A stretch of DNA of 42,005 bases from an uncultured Oscillibacter sp. (GCA_910585245.1 CAJUCO010000021.1:1-42005), one strand, 5' to 3'; shown: positions 17,075-25,199, counted from the stretch's first letter. Program-made: numbers and translations. The notes: generated by a model from the letters alone, not told the origin.

Positions 17075-18897
17075 GGACTTCCATCTTTGACCGGCGGCTG
17101 GCCCGGCATTATGACGAGCTGAAATGGCTGTACTGCGAGCTCTACCGGGATGAGGAGGCCTTCGCGGCCTTTGTGGAAATGCTCCGCCGCTGCTGGGGGG
17201 AGCGGAAGAAACCCCTCCGGGACCAGGACAAGAAGCGGGAGGCGGACCCGGACTGGTACAGAAGGCAAGATCTCCTGGGGATGATGCTCTATGTGAACGC
17301 CTTTGCCGGGAATTTAAACGGCGTGAAGGAGAAGCTGGGGTATATTCAAGAGTGCGGCGTGAACTATCTCCACCTCATGCCCCTGCTGGAAAGCCCCCGA
17401 GGCCGCAGCGACGGGGGCTACGCCGTCTCGGACTTCCGGAAGGTTCAGCCCTCTCTTGGCGTTATGGAGGACCTGGAGGCCCTGGGGGACGCCTGCCGCC
17501 GCCGGGGGATCTGCCTGTGTCTGGACTTTGTGATGAACCACACCAGCGAGGACCACGCCTGGGCGAAGCGGGCCCGGAACGGGGAGAAGGAGTACCGGGA
17601 CCGCTATTTCTTCTATGATAGCTGGGACCTTCCCCGGGAGTTTGAGAAAACCGTGCCCCAGGTGTTTCCCACAACTGCCCCGGGGAGCTTTACGGAGCTT
17701 TCCGACGGGTCCGTGGTCATGACGAACTTCTACCCCTACCAGTGGGATTTGAACTACCGGAACCCGGCGGTTTTCCGGGACATGACGGAAAATCTTTTGT
17801 ATCTTGCCAACCGGGGCATCGACGTGATCCGCCTGGACGCGATTCCCTATATCTGGAAGGAACTGGGAACCTCCTGCCGGAACCTGCCTCAGGTACATAC
17901 CCTTTCCCGGATGCTGCGCATGGCGGTGGAGGTTGTCTGCCCCAGCGTGTTGCTGCTGGGGGAGGTGGTGATGGAGCCCGCCAAAGTGGCCCCCTACTTT
18001 GGAACCCCCGACAAGCCCGAGTGCCATATGCTCTATAATGTCACCACCATGGCCACCACGTGGCACACCCTGGCCACGGGGGATGTGTCCTTGCTGAAAC
18101 GGCAGATGGAGATTCTCAGCGGCCTGCCCAAGGACTTTTTGTTCCTCAACTACCTCCGCTGCCACGACGATGTGGGCTGGGGATTGGACTATCCCTGGCT
18201 GGGGTGGACCTTCGGCATGGACGAGGTGGCCCACAAGAAGTTTCTCAACGACTATTTCACCGGGAAATGGCCGGGAAGTCCCAGCCGGGGGGAGCTTTAC
18301 AACGACGATCCCCGCCTGGGGGACGCCCGCCTCTGCGGGACCACCGCCTCCTTTTGCGGGGTGGAGGCGGCAAAATGCGACCCCTTCCTTCTGGAGCGGG
18401 CCGTGGCCTGTGATTTGACGCTTCACGCCTGGATGCTCAGCCAAAGCGGCATTCCCGTGGTCTACAGCGGCGACGAGGTGGGGCAGCTCAACGATTGGTC
18501 CTATAAAGAGGACCCGGACAAGCGGGAGGACAGCCGCTATCTCCACCGGGGAGACTTCCGGTGGGACCAGGCGGCCTTGCGGACGGACGGGGAGACGTAT
18601 CAGGGCAAGCTCTTTCAGGGGCTCCGGCGGATGGAAACGCTCCGGGCGGCGGAGCCCTGCTTCGGCGCGGCGGCGGATGTATGGGTGGAGGAGAGCGGAA
18701 GCTCTCATGTTCTGGCCCTTGTCCGGAGAGAGAACGGCCGGGAGCTGGTGTGCCTCTTTAACTTCGCCGGGGAGTTTGTCCACGTTCATATGGACCGGGA
18801 GGGAAGCTACACCGAGCTGATGTACGGGTCCCGCTACGACGGACTCCGGGACGTGGAGCTGTGGCCCAATGGCTTTGCGTGGCTACTTCGAAATTAA
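17071..18897 (+). CDS. Amylosucrase-like GH13 enzyme
   Basis: A 608-residue GH13 enzyme that resembles Neisseria amylosucrase along its length (an N-terminal helical part, then GNLNGVKEKLGYIQECGVNY, LHLMPLLESPRGRSDGGYAV, the DFVMNHTSEDHAWAKRA block). Catalytic residues are in place: nucleophile Asp256 (IRLDAIPYIW), acid/base Glu298 (LLGEVVM) and Asp366 (CHDDVGW). Length matches the family, usually about 630. Amylosucrase splits sucrose and adds the glucose to an alpha-1,4-glucan, releasing fructose. Sucrose hydrolase or isomerase activity cannot be excluded. No signal peptide is visible, so sucrose should be handled inside the cell. The coupled fructokinase supports a sucrose substrate. Confidence 0.87.
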   Translation: MRTSIFDRRLARHYDELKWLYCELYRDEEAFAAFVEMLRRCWGERKKPLRDQDKKREADPDWYRRQDLLGMMLYVNAFAGNLNGVKEKLGYIQECGVNYLHLMPLLESPRGRSDGGYAVSDFRKVQPSLGVMEDLEALGDACRRRGICLCLDFVMNHTSEDHAWAKRARNGEKEYRDRYFFYDSWDLPREFEKTVPQVFPTTAPGSFTELSDGSVVMTNFYPYQWDLNYRNPAVFRDMTENLLYLANRGIDVIRLDAIPYIWKELGTSCRNLPQVHTLSRMLRMAVEVVCPSVLLLGEVVMEPAKVAPYFGTPDKPECHMLYNVTTMATTWHTLATGDVSLLKRQMEILSGLPKDFLFLNYLRCHDDVGWGLDYPWLGWTFGMDEVAHKKFLNDYFTGKWPGSPSRGELYNDDPRLGDARLCGTTASFCGVEAAKCDPFLLERAVACDLTLHAWMLSQSGIPVVYSGDEVGQLNDWSYKEDPDKREDSRYLHRGDFRWDQAALRTDGETYQGKLFQGLRRMETLRAAEPCFGAAADVWVEESGSSHVLALVRRENGRELVCLFNFAGEFVHVHMDREGSYTELMYGSRYDGLRDVELWPNGFAWLLRN

Positions 18898-19008
18898 AAA
18901 GCGGCGGTTGCTCTCCACCGGGGGAGACTTCTACGGCTGTCCGCGTCTTCCCGGCTGTGAACAGGCCCTTGGAGAAAAGGAACCTCCGCCTCTTTACAGG
19001 GCGGAGAT

Positions 19009-19171
19009 TCAGCTTGTCAAAAAAGTACCGTCTAAAAGGGAACGGAAAGGAAAAGAGCTACAAGAGAAACCCATCAGGGGTTTCTCTCGTTTTGAATCAG
19101 AAGTTTTTCAGACCTTTTGAAAGGTCTGAAAAACTTGCTCCGGCTGGCGAAAATCCTTTTTCGCCAGCCGG
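19009..19171 (+). repeat. Intergenic multi-hairpin repeat, subfamily B, copy 2
   Basis: It starts at a terminal-repeat-like CAGCTTGTCAAAAAAG, then GAACGGAAAGGAAAAGAGCT, hairpin 1 (19061-19089, one mismatch), hairpin 2 with two perfect 16-bp arms (19101-19116 and 19121-19136, loop TTGA) and hairpin 3 with two perfect 14-bp arms (19140-19153 and 19158-19171). It is nearly identical to 7408-7536 in the core. The stretch 18898-19008 before it holds one more short hairpin (CTCCGCC/GGCGGAG, 18984-19006) but no gene. Confidence 0.85.
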
Positions 19172-19194
19172 GACCTCCGGAGGAGTTTCGCGCT

Positions 19195-19216
19195 TTTTCA
19201 ATCATAAGTTTTCAAA
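19195..19216 (+). repeat. Fragment of a subfamily A repeat
   Basis: This 22-base piece matches the A-type spacer and left arm of hairpin 2 (TTTTCAATCATAAG then TTTTCAAA) but lacks the rest. It lies 24 bases after the B copy, so an older A element may have stood here. Confidence 0.6.
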
Positions 19217-19259
19217 TACGCAAAAATCAGGTAAAATCAAGTAAACGATTAAATAATAT

Positions 19260-19288
19260 TTGCAAAAGGGTCAGGGACGTGGTATCCT
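19260..19288 (+). promoter_or_regulatory. Promoter of ptsHI
   Basis: TTGCAA (19260-19265), 17-bp spacer, TATCCT (19283-19288), about 54 bases before ptsH. Confidence 0.6.
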
Positions 19289-19341
19289 ATAGACATGACG
19301 CCGGCCGTTCCGGCAACCACGATTAGAAAGGAAGTTGTCTC

Positions 19342-19599
19342 ATGAAACAGTTTACGTATACCATCACCGATCCCGTGGGGATTCACGCCCGTCCCGCCGG
19401 CCTCCTGGCGAAGGCCGCCAAGGCGCTGGATAGCACCGTTACCATCACCAAGGGCGAAAAATCCGCCGTGGCCACCAAGCTCATGGCTGTCATGGGCCTG
19501 GGCGTCAAAACCGGAGAAACCATCACCATCACCATTGAGGGCGGAGACGAGGAAGCCAGCGCCGCCACCATAGAGCAGTTCTGCAAGGACAATATGTAA
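19342..19599 (+). CDS. ptsH: PTS phosphocarrier protein HPr, with Lys at position 46
   Basis: An 85-residue HPr. The phosphorylated His15 is in GIHARPAG. The second regulatory site is unusual: aligned without gaps to B. subtilis HPr, residues 45-46 are Thr-Lys (VATKLMAVMGLG), where Gram-positive HPr normally has Lys-Ser. The codon at 46 is AAG. HPr kinase therefore has no Ser46 to modify, so the usual HPr(Ser-P)-CcpA carbon control cannot work through this protein, unless Thr45 serves. It should still carry phosphate from Enzyme I to sugar permeases. ptsI follows 23 bases downstream. Confidence 0.95.
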   Translation: MKQFTYTITDPVGIHARPAGLLAKAAKALDSTVTITKGEKSAVATKLMAVMGLGVKTGETITITIEGGDEEASAATIEQFCKDNM

Positions 19600-19622
19600 A
19601 AAGCGCTGGGAGGAAAGAGCTT

Positions 19623-21257
19623 ATGCAGGTAGCAACCGGGAAATCCATTCTAAACGGCATCGCCATCGGCCCCCTGCGCGTCTATAAAAAGGTAGAGACC
19701 CAGACCGCCGTCACCTCCACCCTCACTGCCGGAGAGGAGTACGCCCGTTTTGACGCCGCCCGGGTCAAGGCCCAGGAGCAACTGGGGGGACTTTACAACA
19801 AGGCTCTGGACGAGGTGGGGGAGGACAACGCCGCCATTTTCGAAATCCACCAGATGATGCTGGACGACGAGGACTATCTGGACGCGGTGAAGGGGATCAT
19901 CGAAACCCAGGGGGCCACTGCGGAATACGCCGTGTCCACCACCGGGGAAAACTTTGCCGCCGCCTTCGCGGCCATGGAGGACGAGTATATGCGGGCCCGG
20001 GCCGCCGATGTGAAGGACATCTCCCGCCGGGTGGTCAACGTGCTCCTTGGCGTGGGGGACGCGGAGATGATGGATGACAAGCCCGCCATTCTGGTGGCGG
20101 ACGATCTGACCCCCAGCGAGACGGTCCAGCTGGACAAAAGTAAGCTCCTGGGCTTCATCACCCGGCACGGTTCTTCCAACAGCCACACTGCCATCCTGGC
20201 CCGGACCATGAATATTCCGGCCCTGGTGGGCGTGGATTTCCAGGACGACTGGGACGGCAAACTGGCGGTGCTGGACGGCTATAACCACTGTGTGTACATT
20301 GACCCCGCCCAGGAGCTCCTTACCGCCATGGAGGAGAAACGGGCCAACGACCTCAAACAGGAGGCCCTGCTCCAGAGTTTGAAGAAAAAGCCCAACGTCA
20401 CCTTGGATGGCAGAGAAATCAAGGTCTACGCTAACATTGGAAACGCCGGGGACGTGGGACTGGTGCTCCAAAACGACGCCCAGGGTATCGGCCTTTTCCG
20501 CAGCGAGTTCATCTACCTGGACTCCCAGGACTACCCCAGCGAGGACCAGCAGTTCATGCTGTACAAGCGGGTTGTGGAGACCATGGCCGGAAAGAAGGTT
20601 ATCATCCGCACCCTGGACATCGGCGCGGACAAACAGGCGGACTACTTCGAACTGGATAAAGAGGAAAATCCCGCTCTGGGCTACCGGGCCATCCGCATCT
20701 GCCTGACCCGAAAGGAAGTTTTCAAGACGCAGCTTCGGGCCATTCTCCGGGCCAGCGCCTTTGGAACCGTGTCCATTATGTTCCCTATGATCATTTCCGT
20801 CCGGGAGGTCCGGGACGCCAAGGAGATTCTGGAGGAGTGCAAGGCGGAGCTCCAGGAGCGGGGCATCGCCTATGGAAACGTGGAGGTTGGCATCATGGTG
20901 GAAACTCCCGCCGCCGTGATGATGGCGGACGAACTGGCCCAGGAGGTGGAGTTCTTCTCCCTGGGCACCAATGATCTGACCCAGTACGCCCTGGCCATTG
21001 ACCGGCAGAACCCCAAGCTGGATAATTTCTACGATTCCCACCACCCGGCGGTTCTCCGCATGATCAAGCACACCATCGAGGCGGGCCACCGCCACGGCTG
21101 TTGGGTGGGCATCTGCGGCGAGCTGGGGGCGGACCAGACGTTGACGGAGACCTTCCTCCGCTACGGCGTGGACGAGCTCAGCGTCTCTCCCGCCTCGGTC
21201 CTGCCCCTGCGCAAGATCATCCGCAGCCTGGACCTGAGCAAGGAGCCGGGAGCCTGA
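19623..21257 (+). CDS. ptsI: PTS Enzyme I (phosphoenolpyruvate-protein phosphotransferase)
   Basis: A 544-residue Enzyme I that moves phosphate from PEP to HPr. It has the N-terminal HPr-binding helical domain, the active His188 in GSSNSHTAILARTMNIPA (most relatives have GGRTSH, so the residues just before the His differ), then the PEP-binding barrel with GIGLFRSEFIYLD, ALGYRAIR, MFPMI and GTNDLTQYALAIDR, and the catalytic Cys498 in GICGELGAD. It is complete, in an operon with ptsH, and ends at a strong terminator. No sugar-specific permease is in the window. Confidence 0.97.
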   Translation: MQVATGKSILNGIAIGPLRVYKKVETQTAVTSTLTAGEEYARFDAARVKAQEQLGGLYNKALDEVGEDNAAIFEIHQMMLDDEDYLDAVKGIIETQGATAEYAVSTTGENFAAAFAAMEDEYMRARAADVKDISRRVVNVLLGVGDAEMMDDKPAILVADDLTPSETVQLDKSKLLGFITRHGSSNSHTAILARTMNIPALVGVDFQDDWDGKLAVLDGYNHCVYIDPAQELLTAMEEKRANDLKQEALLQSLKKKPNVTLDGREIKVYANIGNAGDVGLVLQNDAQGIGLFRSEFIYLDSQDYPSEDQQFMLYKRVVETMAGKKVIIRTLDIGADKQADYFELDKEENPALGYRAIRICLTRKEVFKTQLRAILRASAFGTVSIMFPMIISVREVRDAKEILEECKAELQERGIAYGNVEVGIMVETPAAVMMADELAQEVEFFSLGTNDLTQYALAIDRQNPKLDNFYDSHHPAVLRMIKHTIEAGHRHGCWVGICGELGADQTLTETFLRYGVDELSVSPASVLPLRKIIRSLDLSKEPGA

Positions 21258-21269
21258 GGAAAACGGCAA

Positions 21270-21301
21270 GACGCCGGAGGCACAGCCTCCGGCGTCTTTT
21301 T
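21270..21301 (+). terminator. ptsHI terminator
   Basis: GACGCCGGAGG-CACAG-CCTCCGGCGTC, an 11-bp perfect stem, followed by five T. It lies between convergent ptsI and the HIT gene. Confidence 0.9.
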
Positions 21302-21303
21302 GC

Positions 21304-21726
21304 TCACAGGTTCGCCTTGATTTTGGCGATGATCTCCTCATACTCCGGCTGGGTGAGGAAGACCTTCTCCGGATTCATGGCAAAGGTAGAGGCCCACTCG
21401 GCCTGGTCCTTGTACTTGGGAACCAGGTGGAAGTGCATATGACCGCTGGTGTCTCCATAGGCACCATAGTTGATTTTGTCGGGATGGAAGGCGGCGTGGA
21501 GGGCTTTGGCCACTCGATTCACGTCGGCAAAGAAGGCGTTTCGCTCCCCGTCGGTGAGCTCCACCATCTCACCGGCGTGCTCCTTGTAAGCCACGATGCA
21601 GCGGCCGGGGTGGCTTTGCTCCTTAAAAAGGACCAGCACGCTGGCCTCCAGGTCGCAAACGTAGATGCCGAAACCGTCCAGAAGCTCCTGGTTTCGGGTG
21701 CAGTAGCCGCAGGATTGATCTTTCAT
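21304..21726 (-). CDS. HIT family nucleotide-binding protein
   Basis: A 140-residue histidine-triad protein. The triad GHMHFHLVPK (His96, His98, His100) is complete, and the N terminus has a CGYC pair that with later His residues commonly binds zinc. Family members hydrolyse nucleoside phosphoramidates or dinucleotides such as Ap4A; the exact substrate is unknown. It is longer at the C terminus than core HINT proteins. AAAGGAATGATACC precedes the ATG. It is transcribed toward ptsI and appears to be a single gene. Confidence 0.9.
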   Translation of the reverse strand: MKDQSCGYCTRNQELLDGFGIYVCDLEASVLVLFKEQSHPGRCIVAYKEHAGEMVELTDGERNAFFADVNRVAKALHAAFHPDKINYGAYGDTSGHMHFHLVPKYKDQAEWASTFAMNPEKVFLTQPEYEEIIAKIKANL

Positions 21727-21907
21727 GAAGGTATCATTCCTTTCTTTTGGTATGTCCCACCATTATAGCACGCCGGTTCGAAGTTTGGTATTGCGGATTT
21801 CAACTTTTTCCCCTCCTGTGGGCCGGACGCTTCCTCCCAGAACCCAGCTTTTGCCAAAAGGCCCGGCCCATCCGCCGGGAGACCAACGGCTTTCGGCGAA
21901 AATACCA

Positions 21908-21936
21908 TTGTATTTTCAAAACCGGCAGGGTACAAT
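21908..21936 (+). promoter_or_regulatory. Promoter of the ParB/BMP-phosphoesterase operon
   Basis: TTGTAT (21908-21913), 17-bp spacer and TACAAT (21931-21936), about 36 bases before the ATG at 21973. Confidence 0.65.
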
Positions 21937-21972
21937 AAATCCCTGCAATCAATGGATCAAGGAGGAGCGCTC

Positions 21973-23874
21973 ATGAGCCGCCAGGAAGCGATATCACAAT
22001 ATGCCGGCGCCCTGAAGCAGGGACGCAAAGCCTATAAGGAGGCCCTGCTCCGGGGCCGCTATCCTTATCCCCAGGTCTTGGACGAGATTATCAGCGATTC
22101 TATGGTGGCGGGTCAGACGGAGCTGGGAGTTATGGAAATTCCCATCAGCCAGATCGTGGGCACCAAGACGGCGGGACGCCGCTCCGCCTTTTCGGCGGAC
22201 TTTTTGCCTCTGCTGGACCCGGACTCGGAGTTTGCCGGGAAGTGGATCAGCCTCTGCGAGGCCCATTTGGGGGACGAGGGCATCCGGGACCCCATCCGGT
22301 GCTATGAGTATTTTGGCCGGTTTTACGTGCAAGAGGGAAACAAGCGGGTCAGCGTTTTGCGGAGCTACGACGCCCCCACCATTTCCGCCTATGTCGTCCG
22401 CATGATACCCGTTTGGACGGAGGACCCGGCGGTGGCGGCCTATTATGAATTTATGCAGTCCTTCCCGCTGACAAAGTTGTACCGGACCCGCTTTACCCGG
22501 GCGGGGAGCTTTGTCAAGCTCCAAAAGGCCCTGGGCTATGAGCCGGACCATGTCTGGACGGAGGATGAGCGCCGCCGGTTTGCCGCGGGTTACACCTATT
22601 TTCAGGAGCCCTTTTTGAAGTTGGGAGGCGGAGACCTTCCCATCACCGTGGCGGACGCCATGCTGGTTTGGTTAAAGGTCTACAGCTTCGACGAGTTGGT
22701 GACTCTCTCCACAGCGGAGCTTTCCAAGAGCGTCAAGGCCGTCTGGCCGGATATCAAGGCTCTGCCGGAGCCCATTGCCGTCCGCACGGACGCGCCGGAG
22801 GCCAGAGAGAACAACCTCCTGGGCCGTATTTTCAAGTCCAGACAGTTAAACCGCCTGAACGTGGCCTTCATCAGCGACCAGTTGCCGGAGCAAAGTGACT
22901 GGGCCCGAGCCCACGACCTGGGACGGGAGTATCTGGAGACCGTTTTGGAGGACCGGGTGAAGACCGAGGTCTTCTACGGCATCCATCCCGGGGAGGAGGC
23001 GGAGGCGGTTATGGAAAGGGCGGTTGAAAACGGGGCCCAGCTGATCTTTGCCATCACGCCGCCGCTGATCGGGGCCTGCCGGAAAACGGCGGCGAAGCAC
23101 CCGGCGGTTCGCATTTTGAACTGCTCCGTCTCCATGCCGTACGCCGGAGTTCGCACCTACTACAGTCGGATTTACGAGGCGAAATATATCGCCGGGGCTA
23201 TCGCCGGAGCCATGAGCCGCAGCGGACGCATTGGCTATGTGGCCAGTAATCCTATTTTCGGTGTGCCCGCCAGCATCAACGCCTTTGCCCTGGGGGCGAG
23301 GCTCACCAACCCCCGGGCGGAGATTCTGCTTCGCTGGTCCTGTGTGGAGGAGAACGCCATGGACGCCCTGGCCTGGGAGGGGGTTTCCCTGATCTCCAAC
23401 CGGGACATCCCCACCCCCGACCGCATCCGGGAGCCCTGGGGCCTGTGCCGTATTGAAAAGGGGAAGTTTCACTCCCTGGCCTCTCCCTACTGGCACTGGG
23501 GAAACGTTTACACGAACCTGGTTCGAAGCATTCTGGAGGGCGGCTGGGAGGCCCTGGCGGCCCCGGAGGGACAGGCGGTAAACTACTGGTGGGGCATGGA
23601 CATCCGGGCGGTGGACATTTTGCTGGGGGACGATCTTCCCGCCGGAGTCCGCCAGCTGGCGGGCATCCTCCGCCAAGGGATCATCAGCGGTTCCCTTCAG
23701 CCGTTTCCGGAGGCCACGCCGGAGAAGATATTGCATATGGATACCCTTTTGGACTGGGTCCACGGCGAGATTCCCAAGTATGAGGACCTGTTGCCCATGG
23801 CCCGGCCCATCGCCCGGCTCCAGGGCGTCTACCGGGATGCCATTCCCCCGGAGAAGGAGGACCCGATCCTGTGA
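21973..23874 (+). CDS. Cytoplasmic fusion protein: ParB-like domain plus BMP-family (nucleoside-binding-like) domain
   Basis: A 633-residue protein with no signal peptide or membrane segment. Residues about 111-146 (YEYFGRFYVQEGNKRVSVLR... VRMIP) look like the core of the ParB/sulfiredoxin fold, where GNKRVSV matches the GxxR box. Residues about 295-585 resemble the BMP/PnrA/Med fold: LNVAFISDQ, the YEAKYIAGAIAGAMSRSGRIGYV block and a cleft region GVPASINAFALGARL. BMP proteins are normally extracellular purine nucleoside binders; here it would sit in the cytosol, so a sensor is plausible. AAGGAGG supports ATG 21973 over ATG 21952. The stop overlaps the phosphoesterase start (GTGA). Function is unknown; domain calls are from motif resemblance. 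Confidence 0.8.
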   Translation: MSRQEAISQYAGALKQGRKAYKEALLRGRYPYPQVLDEIISDSMVAGQTELGVMEIPISQIVGTKTAGRRSAFSADFLPLLDPDSEFAGKWISLCEAHLGDEGIRDPIRCYEYFGRFYVQEGNKRVSVLRSYDAPTISAYVVRMIPVWTEDPAVAAYYEFMQSFPLTKLYRTRFTRAGSFVKLQKALGYEPDHVWTEDERRRFAAGYTYFQEPFLKLGGGDLPITVADAMLVWLKVYSFDELVTLSTAELSKSVKAVWPDIKALPEPIAVRTDAPEARENNLLGRIFKSRQLNRLNVAFISDQLPEQSDWARAHDLGREYLETVLEDRVKTEVFYGIHPGEEAEAVMERAVENGAQLIFAITPPLIGACRKTAAKHPAVRILNCSVSMPYAGVRTYYSRIYEAKYIAGAIAGAMSRSGRIGYVASNPIFGVPASINAFALGARLTNPRAEILLRWSCVEENAMDALAWEGVSLISNRDIPTPDRIREPWGLCRIEKGKFHSLASPYWHWGNVYTNLVRSILEGGWEALAAPEGQAVNYWWGMDIRAVDILLGDDLPAGVRQLAGILRQGIISGSLQPFPEATPEKILHMDTLLDWVHGEIPKYEDLLPMARPIARLQGVYRDAIPPEKEDPIL

Positions 23875-24485
23875 AGCTGCTGTTACTGTCTGATAAAGAG
23901 AGCGAGTACCTGTGGGACTATTACAAACCGGGCTGTTTAAAGGACATCGACCTGATTCTCTCCTGTGGGGACTTGAGCTCCAAGTATCTTTCCTTCCTGG
24001 TGACCATGACGGGAAAACCCCTTTTGTATGTACACGGCAATCACGACAAAACCTATGACCAGCATCCCCCGGAGGGCTGCGACTGTGTGGAGGACCGTCT
24101 GATGATGGTGAAAGGCCTGCGGGTTTTGGGCCTGGGGGGAAGCATTCAATATAGCGGCGGTCCCCACCAGTACACGGAGGCTCAGATGGCCCGCCGTATC
24201 CGGCGGCTCCGCTATCGCCTCTGGCGGGCGGGCGGCGTGGACATCGTGCTGACCCACTCGCCCGCCCGGGGCTATGGAGATGGGGAGGACTACGCCCACC
24301 AGGGCTTTGAGTGTCTCTTAGAGCTGGTGGACAAGTACCGGCCCCGGTATCTGGTTCATGGGCACGTCCATGTAAACTATGGGTTTCAGATTCCCCGGGT
24401 GCTTCAACGGGGAGAGACCACGATTATAAACGCCTATGAGCGGTACGTACTGGACCTGGAGAAGCCGCCGGAGGCAGAGCGGTAG
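23871..24485 (+). CDS. Calcineurin-like metallophosphoesterase
   Basis: A 204-residue phosphoesterase with the usual metal-binding motifs: SDKES at the N terminus (Asp8, with Glu where many relatives have His), SCGDLSS, VHGNHD, THSPARG and HGHVH. It should hydrolyse a phosphoester with two metals; the substrate is unknown. The SDxES variant fits a compact Clostridial subfamily rather than damage, because all other ligands are intact. It starts with GTG overlapping the previous stop by four bases, so it is made together with the ParB/BMP protein. That pairing suggests a ligand-sensing partner and a nucleotide-type substrate (inference). Confidence 0.9.
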   Translation: MKLLLLSDKESEYLWDYYKPGCLKDIDLILSCGDLSSKYLSFLVTMTGKPLLYVHGNHDKTYDQHPPEGCDCVEDRLMMVKGLRVLGLGGSIQYSGGPHQYTEAQMARRIRRLRYRLWRAGGVDIVLTHSPARGYGDGEDYAHQGFECLLELVDKYRPRYLVHGHVHVNYGFQIPRVLQRGETTIINAYERYVLDLEKPPEAER

Positions 24486-24613
24486 AACCTCCCCGCCCTT
24501 GCAGACGGGACGAGCCCACCATTTTGAGCAAACGTTCCCGGAACCAGCCGTGCAACTCCCCCCGCTATACTATCGTTTGAACTCGCTTCAAGAAAAAACT
24601 CCCGTCCCTCCGT

Positions 24614-24655
24614 AAAAAAATCAGCCGTGAACCCAACAACGTGGTTCACGGCTGA
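24614..24655 (-). terminator. Terminator downstream of tRNA-Gly
   Basis: A 13-bp perfect stem (TCAGCCGTGAACC/GGTTCACGGCTGA) followed on the minus strand by seven T. It lies past the large inverted repeat that follows the tRNA. 24486-24613 holds no gene I can support. Confidence 0.85.
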
Positions 24656-24662
24656 AGGCGAA

Positions 24663-24723
24663 GAAATTCCCATCATAGCAGAGTTTTCGGCGAAGCCGGA
24701 AACGGAGCGGTGATGGGAATTTC
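24663..24723 (-). repeat. Nested inverted repeat just after tRNA-Gly
   Basis: Outer arms GAAATTCCCATCA (24663-24675) and TGATGGGAATTTC (24711-24723) are perfect 13-bp complements. The inside carries a second dyad (GTTTTCGGC-GAA-GCCGGAAAC). It begins six bases from the tRNA 3' end, so in the precursor RNA it would fold into a long hairpin between tRNA and terminator. Confidence 0.8.
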
Positions 24724-24728
24724 TGAGC

Positions 24729-24802
24729 TGGAGCAGGGTACGGGAATCGAACCCGCCTCCACGGCTTGGGAAGCCGTTGTACTACCGATGTACTAACCCT
24801 GC
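24729..24802 (-). tRNA. tRNA-Gly (anticodon CCC)
   Basis: Read on the minus strand: acceptor GCAGGGT pairing with ACCCTGC, D arm, anticodon stem ACGGC/GCCGT around the loop TTCCCAA (U33, anticodon CCC), the T loop GTTCGAATCCC type arm, and an encoded CCA end. 74 bases including CCA. It reads GGG codons. Confidence 0.95.
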
Positions 24803-24826
24803 CTGTTTTATCTTGGCAACATTGCT

Positions 24827-24855
24827 ATTATAAACGAAGGCGGAGAAAAAATCAA
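24827..24855 (-). promoter_or_regulatory. Promoter of tRNA-Gly
   Basis: Minus-strand TTGATT (24850-24855), 17-bp spacer, TATAAT (24827-24832), 24 bases before the mature tRNA 5' end. Confidence 0.7.
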
Positions 24856-24891
24856 GTCCTTTTCCGCCGTTCCTCAAAAAAATTCCTTGAA

Positions 24892-24933
24892 GAAAAAAGA
24901 CCCGGCCCGCCCTCTGGAAGAGAAAGCCGGATC
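24892..24933 (-). terminator. Terminator of rpsF-ssb-rpsR
   Basis: GATCCGGC/GCCGGGTC stem (one G-U pair) with an 18-20-nt loop, then six T on the minus strand, 15 bases after the rpsR stop. Confidence 0.75.
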
Positions 24934-24947
24934 TTTTCCCGTTCGTG

Positions 24948-25199
24948 TCAGTCGGTGACGTAGGGCAGCAGGGCGATCTGACGGGCCCGCTTGATGGCCT
25001 CAGTCAGCTGGCGCTGATGCATGGCGCAGGTGCCGGTAGTCCTGCGGGGCAGGATCTTGGCCCGCTCAGAGATGAAACGACGCAGCTTGGCGGCGTCCTT
25101 ATAATCAATATGCTCGCACTTTTCGGCGCAGAACTGGCAAACCTTGCGGCGCTTGCCCCGCATCGGCCGGGCGGGCCTGGATTCACGATCGAAAGCCAT
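24948..25199 (-). CDS. rpsR: 30S ribosomal protein S18
   Basis: An 83-residue S18. The hallmark segment KDAAKLRRFISERAKILPRR and TGTCAMHQRQLTEAIKRAR are clear, and a CQFC pair near residue 21 with Cys28 indicates the zinc-binding (C+) form. AAGGAGG precedes the ATG at 25199. It is the last gene of the rpsF-ssb-rpsR operon, the standard bacterial order. S18 binds S6 on the small-subunit platform. Confidence 0.97.
   Translation of the reverse strand: MAFDRESRPARPMRGKRRKVCQFCAEKCEHIDYKDAAKLRRFISERAKILPRRTTGTCAMHQRQLTEAIKRARQIALLPYVTD

Noticed and set aside
19650..21341. Long open frame antisense to ptsI
   Set aside because: A by-product of GC-rich codon bias in ptsI; no ribosome site, no recognisable domain. 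The same applies to the long antisense frames over metK, livG, the amylosucrase gene and the chemoreceptor.
24434..24676. 80-codon minus-strand frame over the tRNA trailer hairpins
   Set aside because: It runs through the terminator and the inverted repeat and has no start signals.
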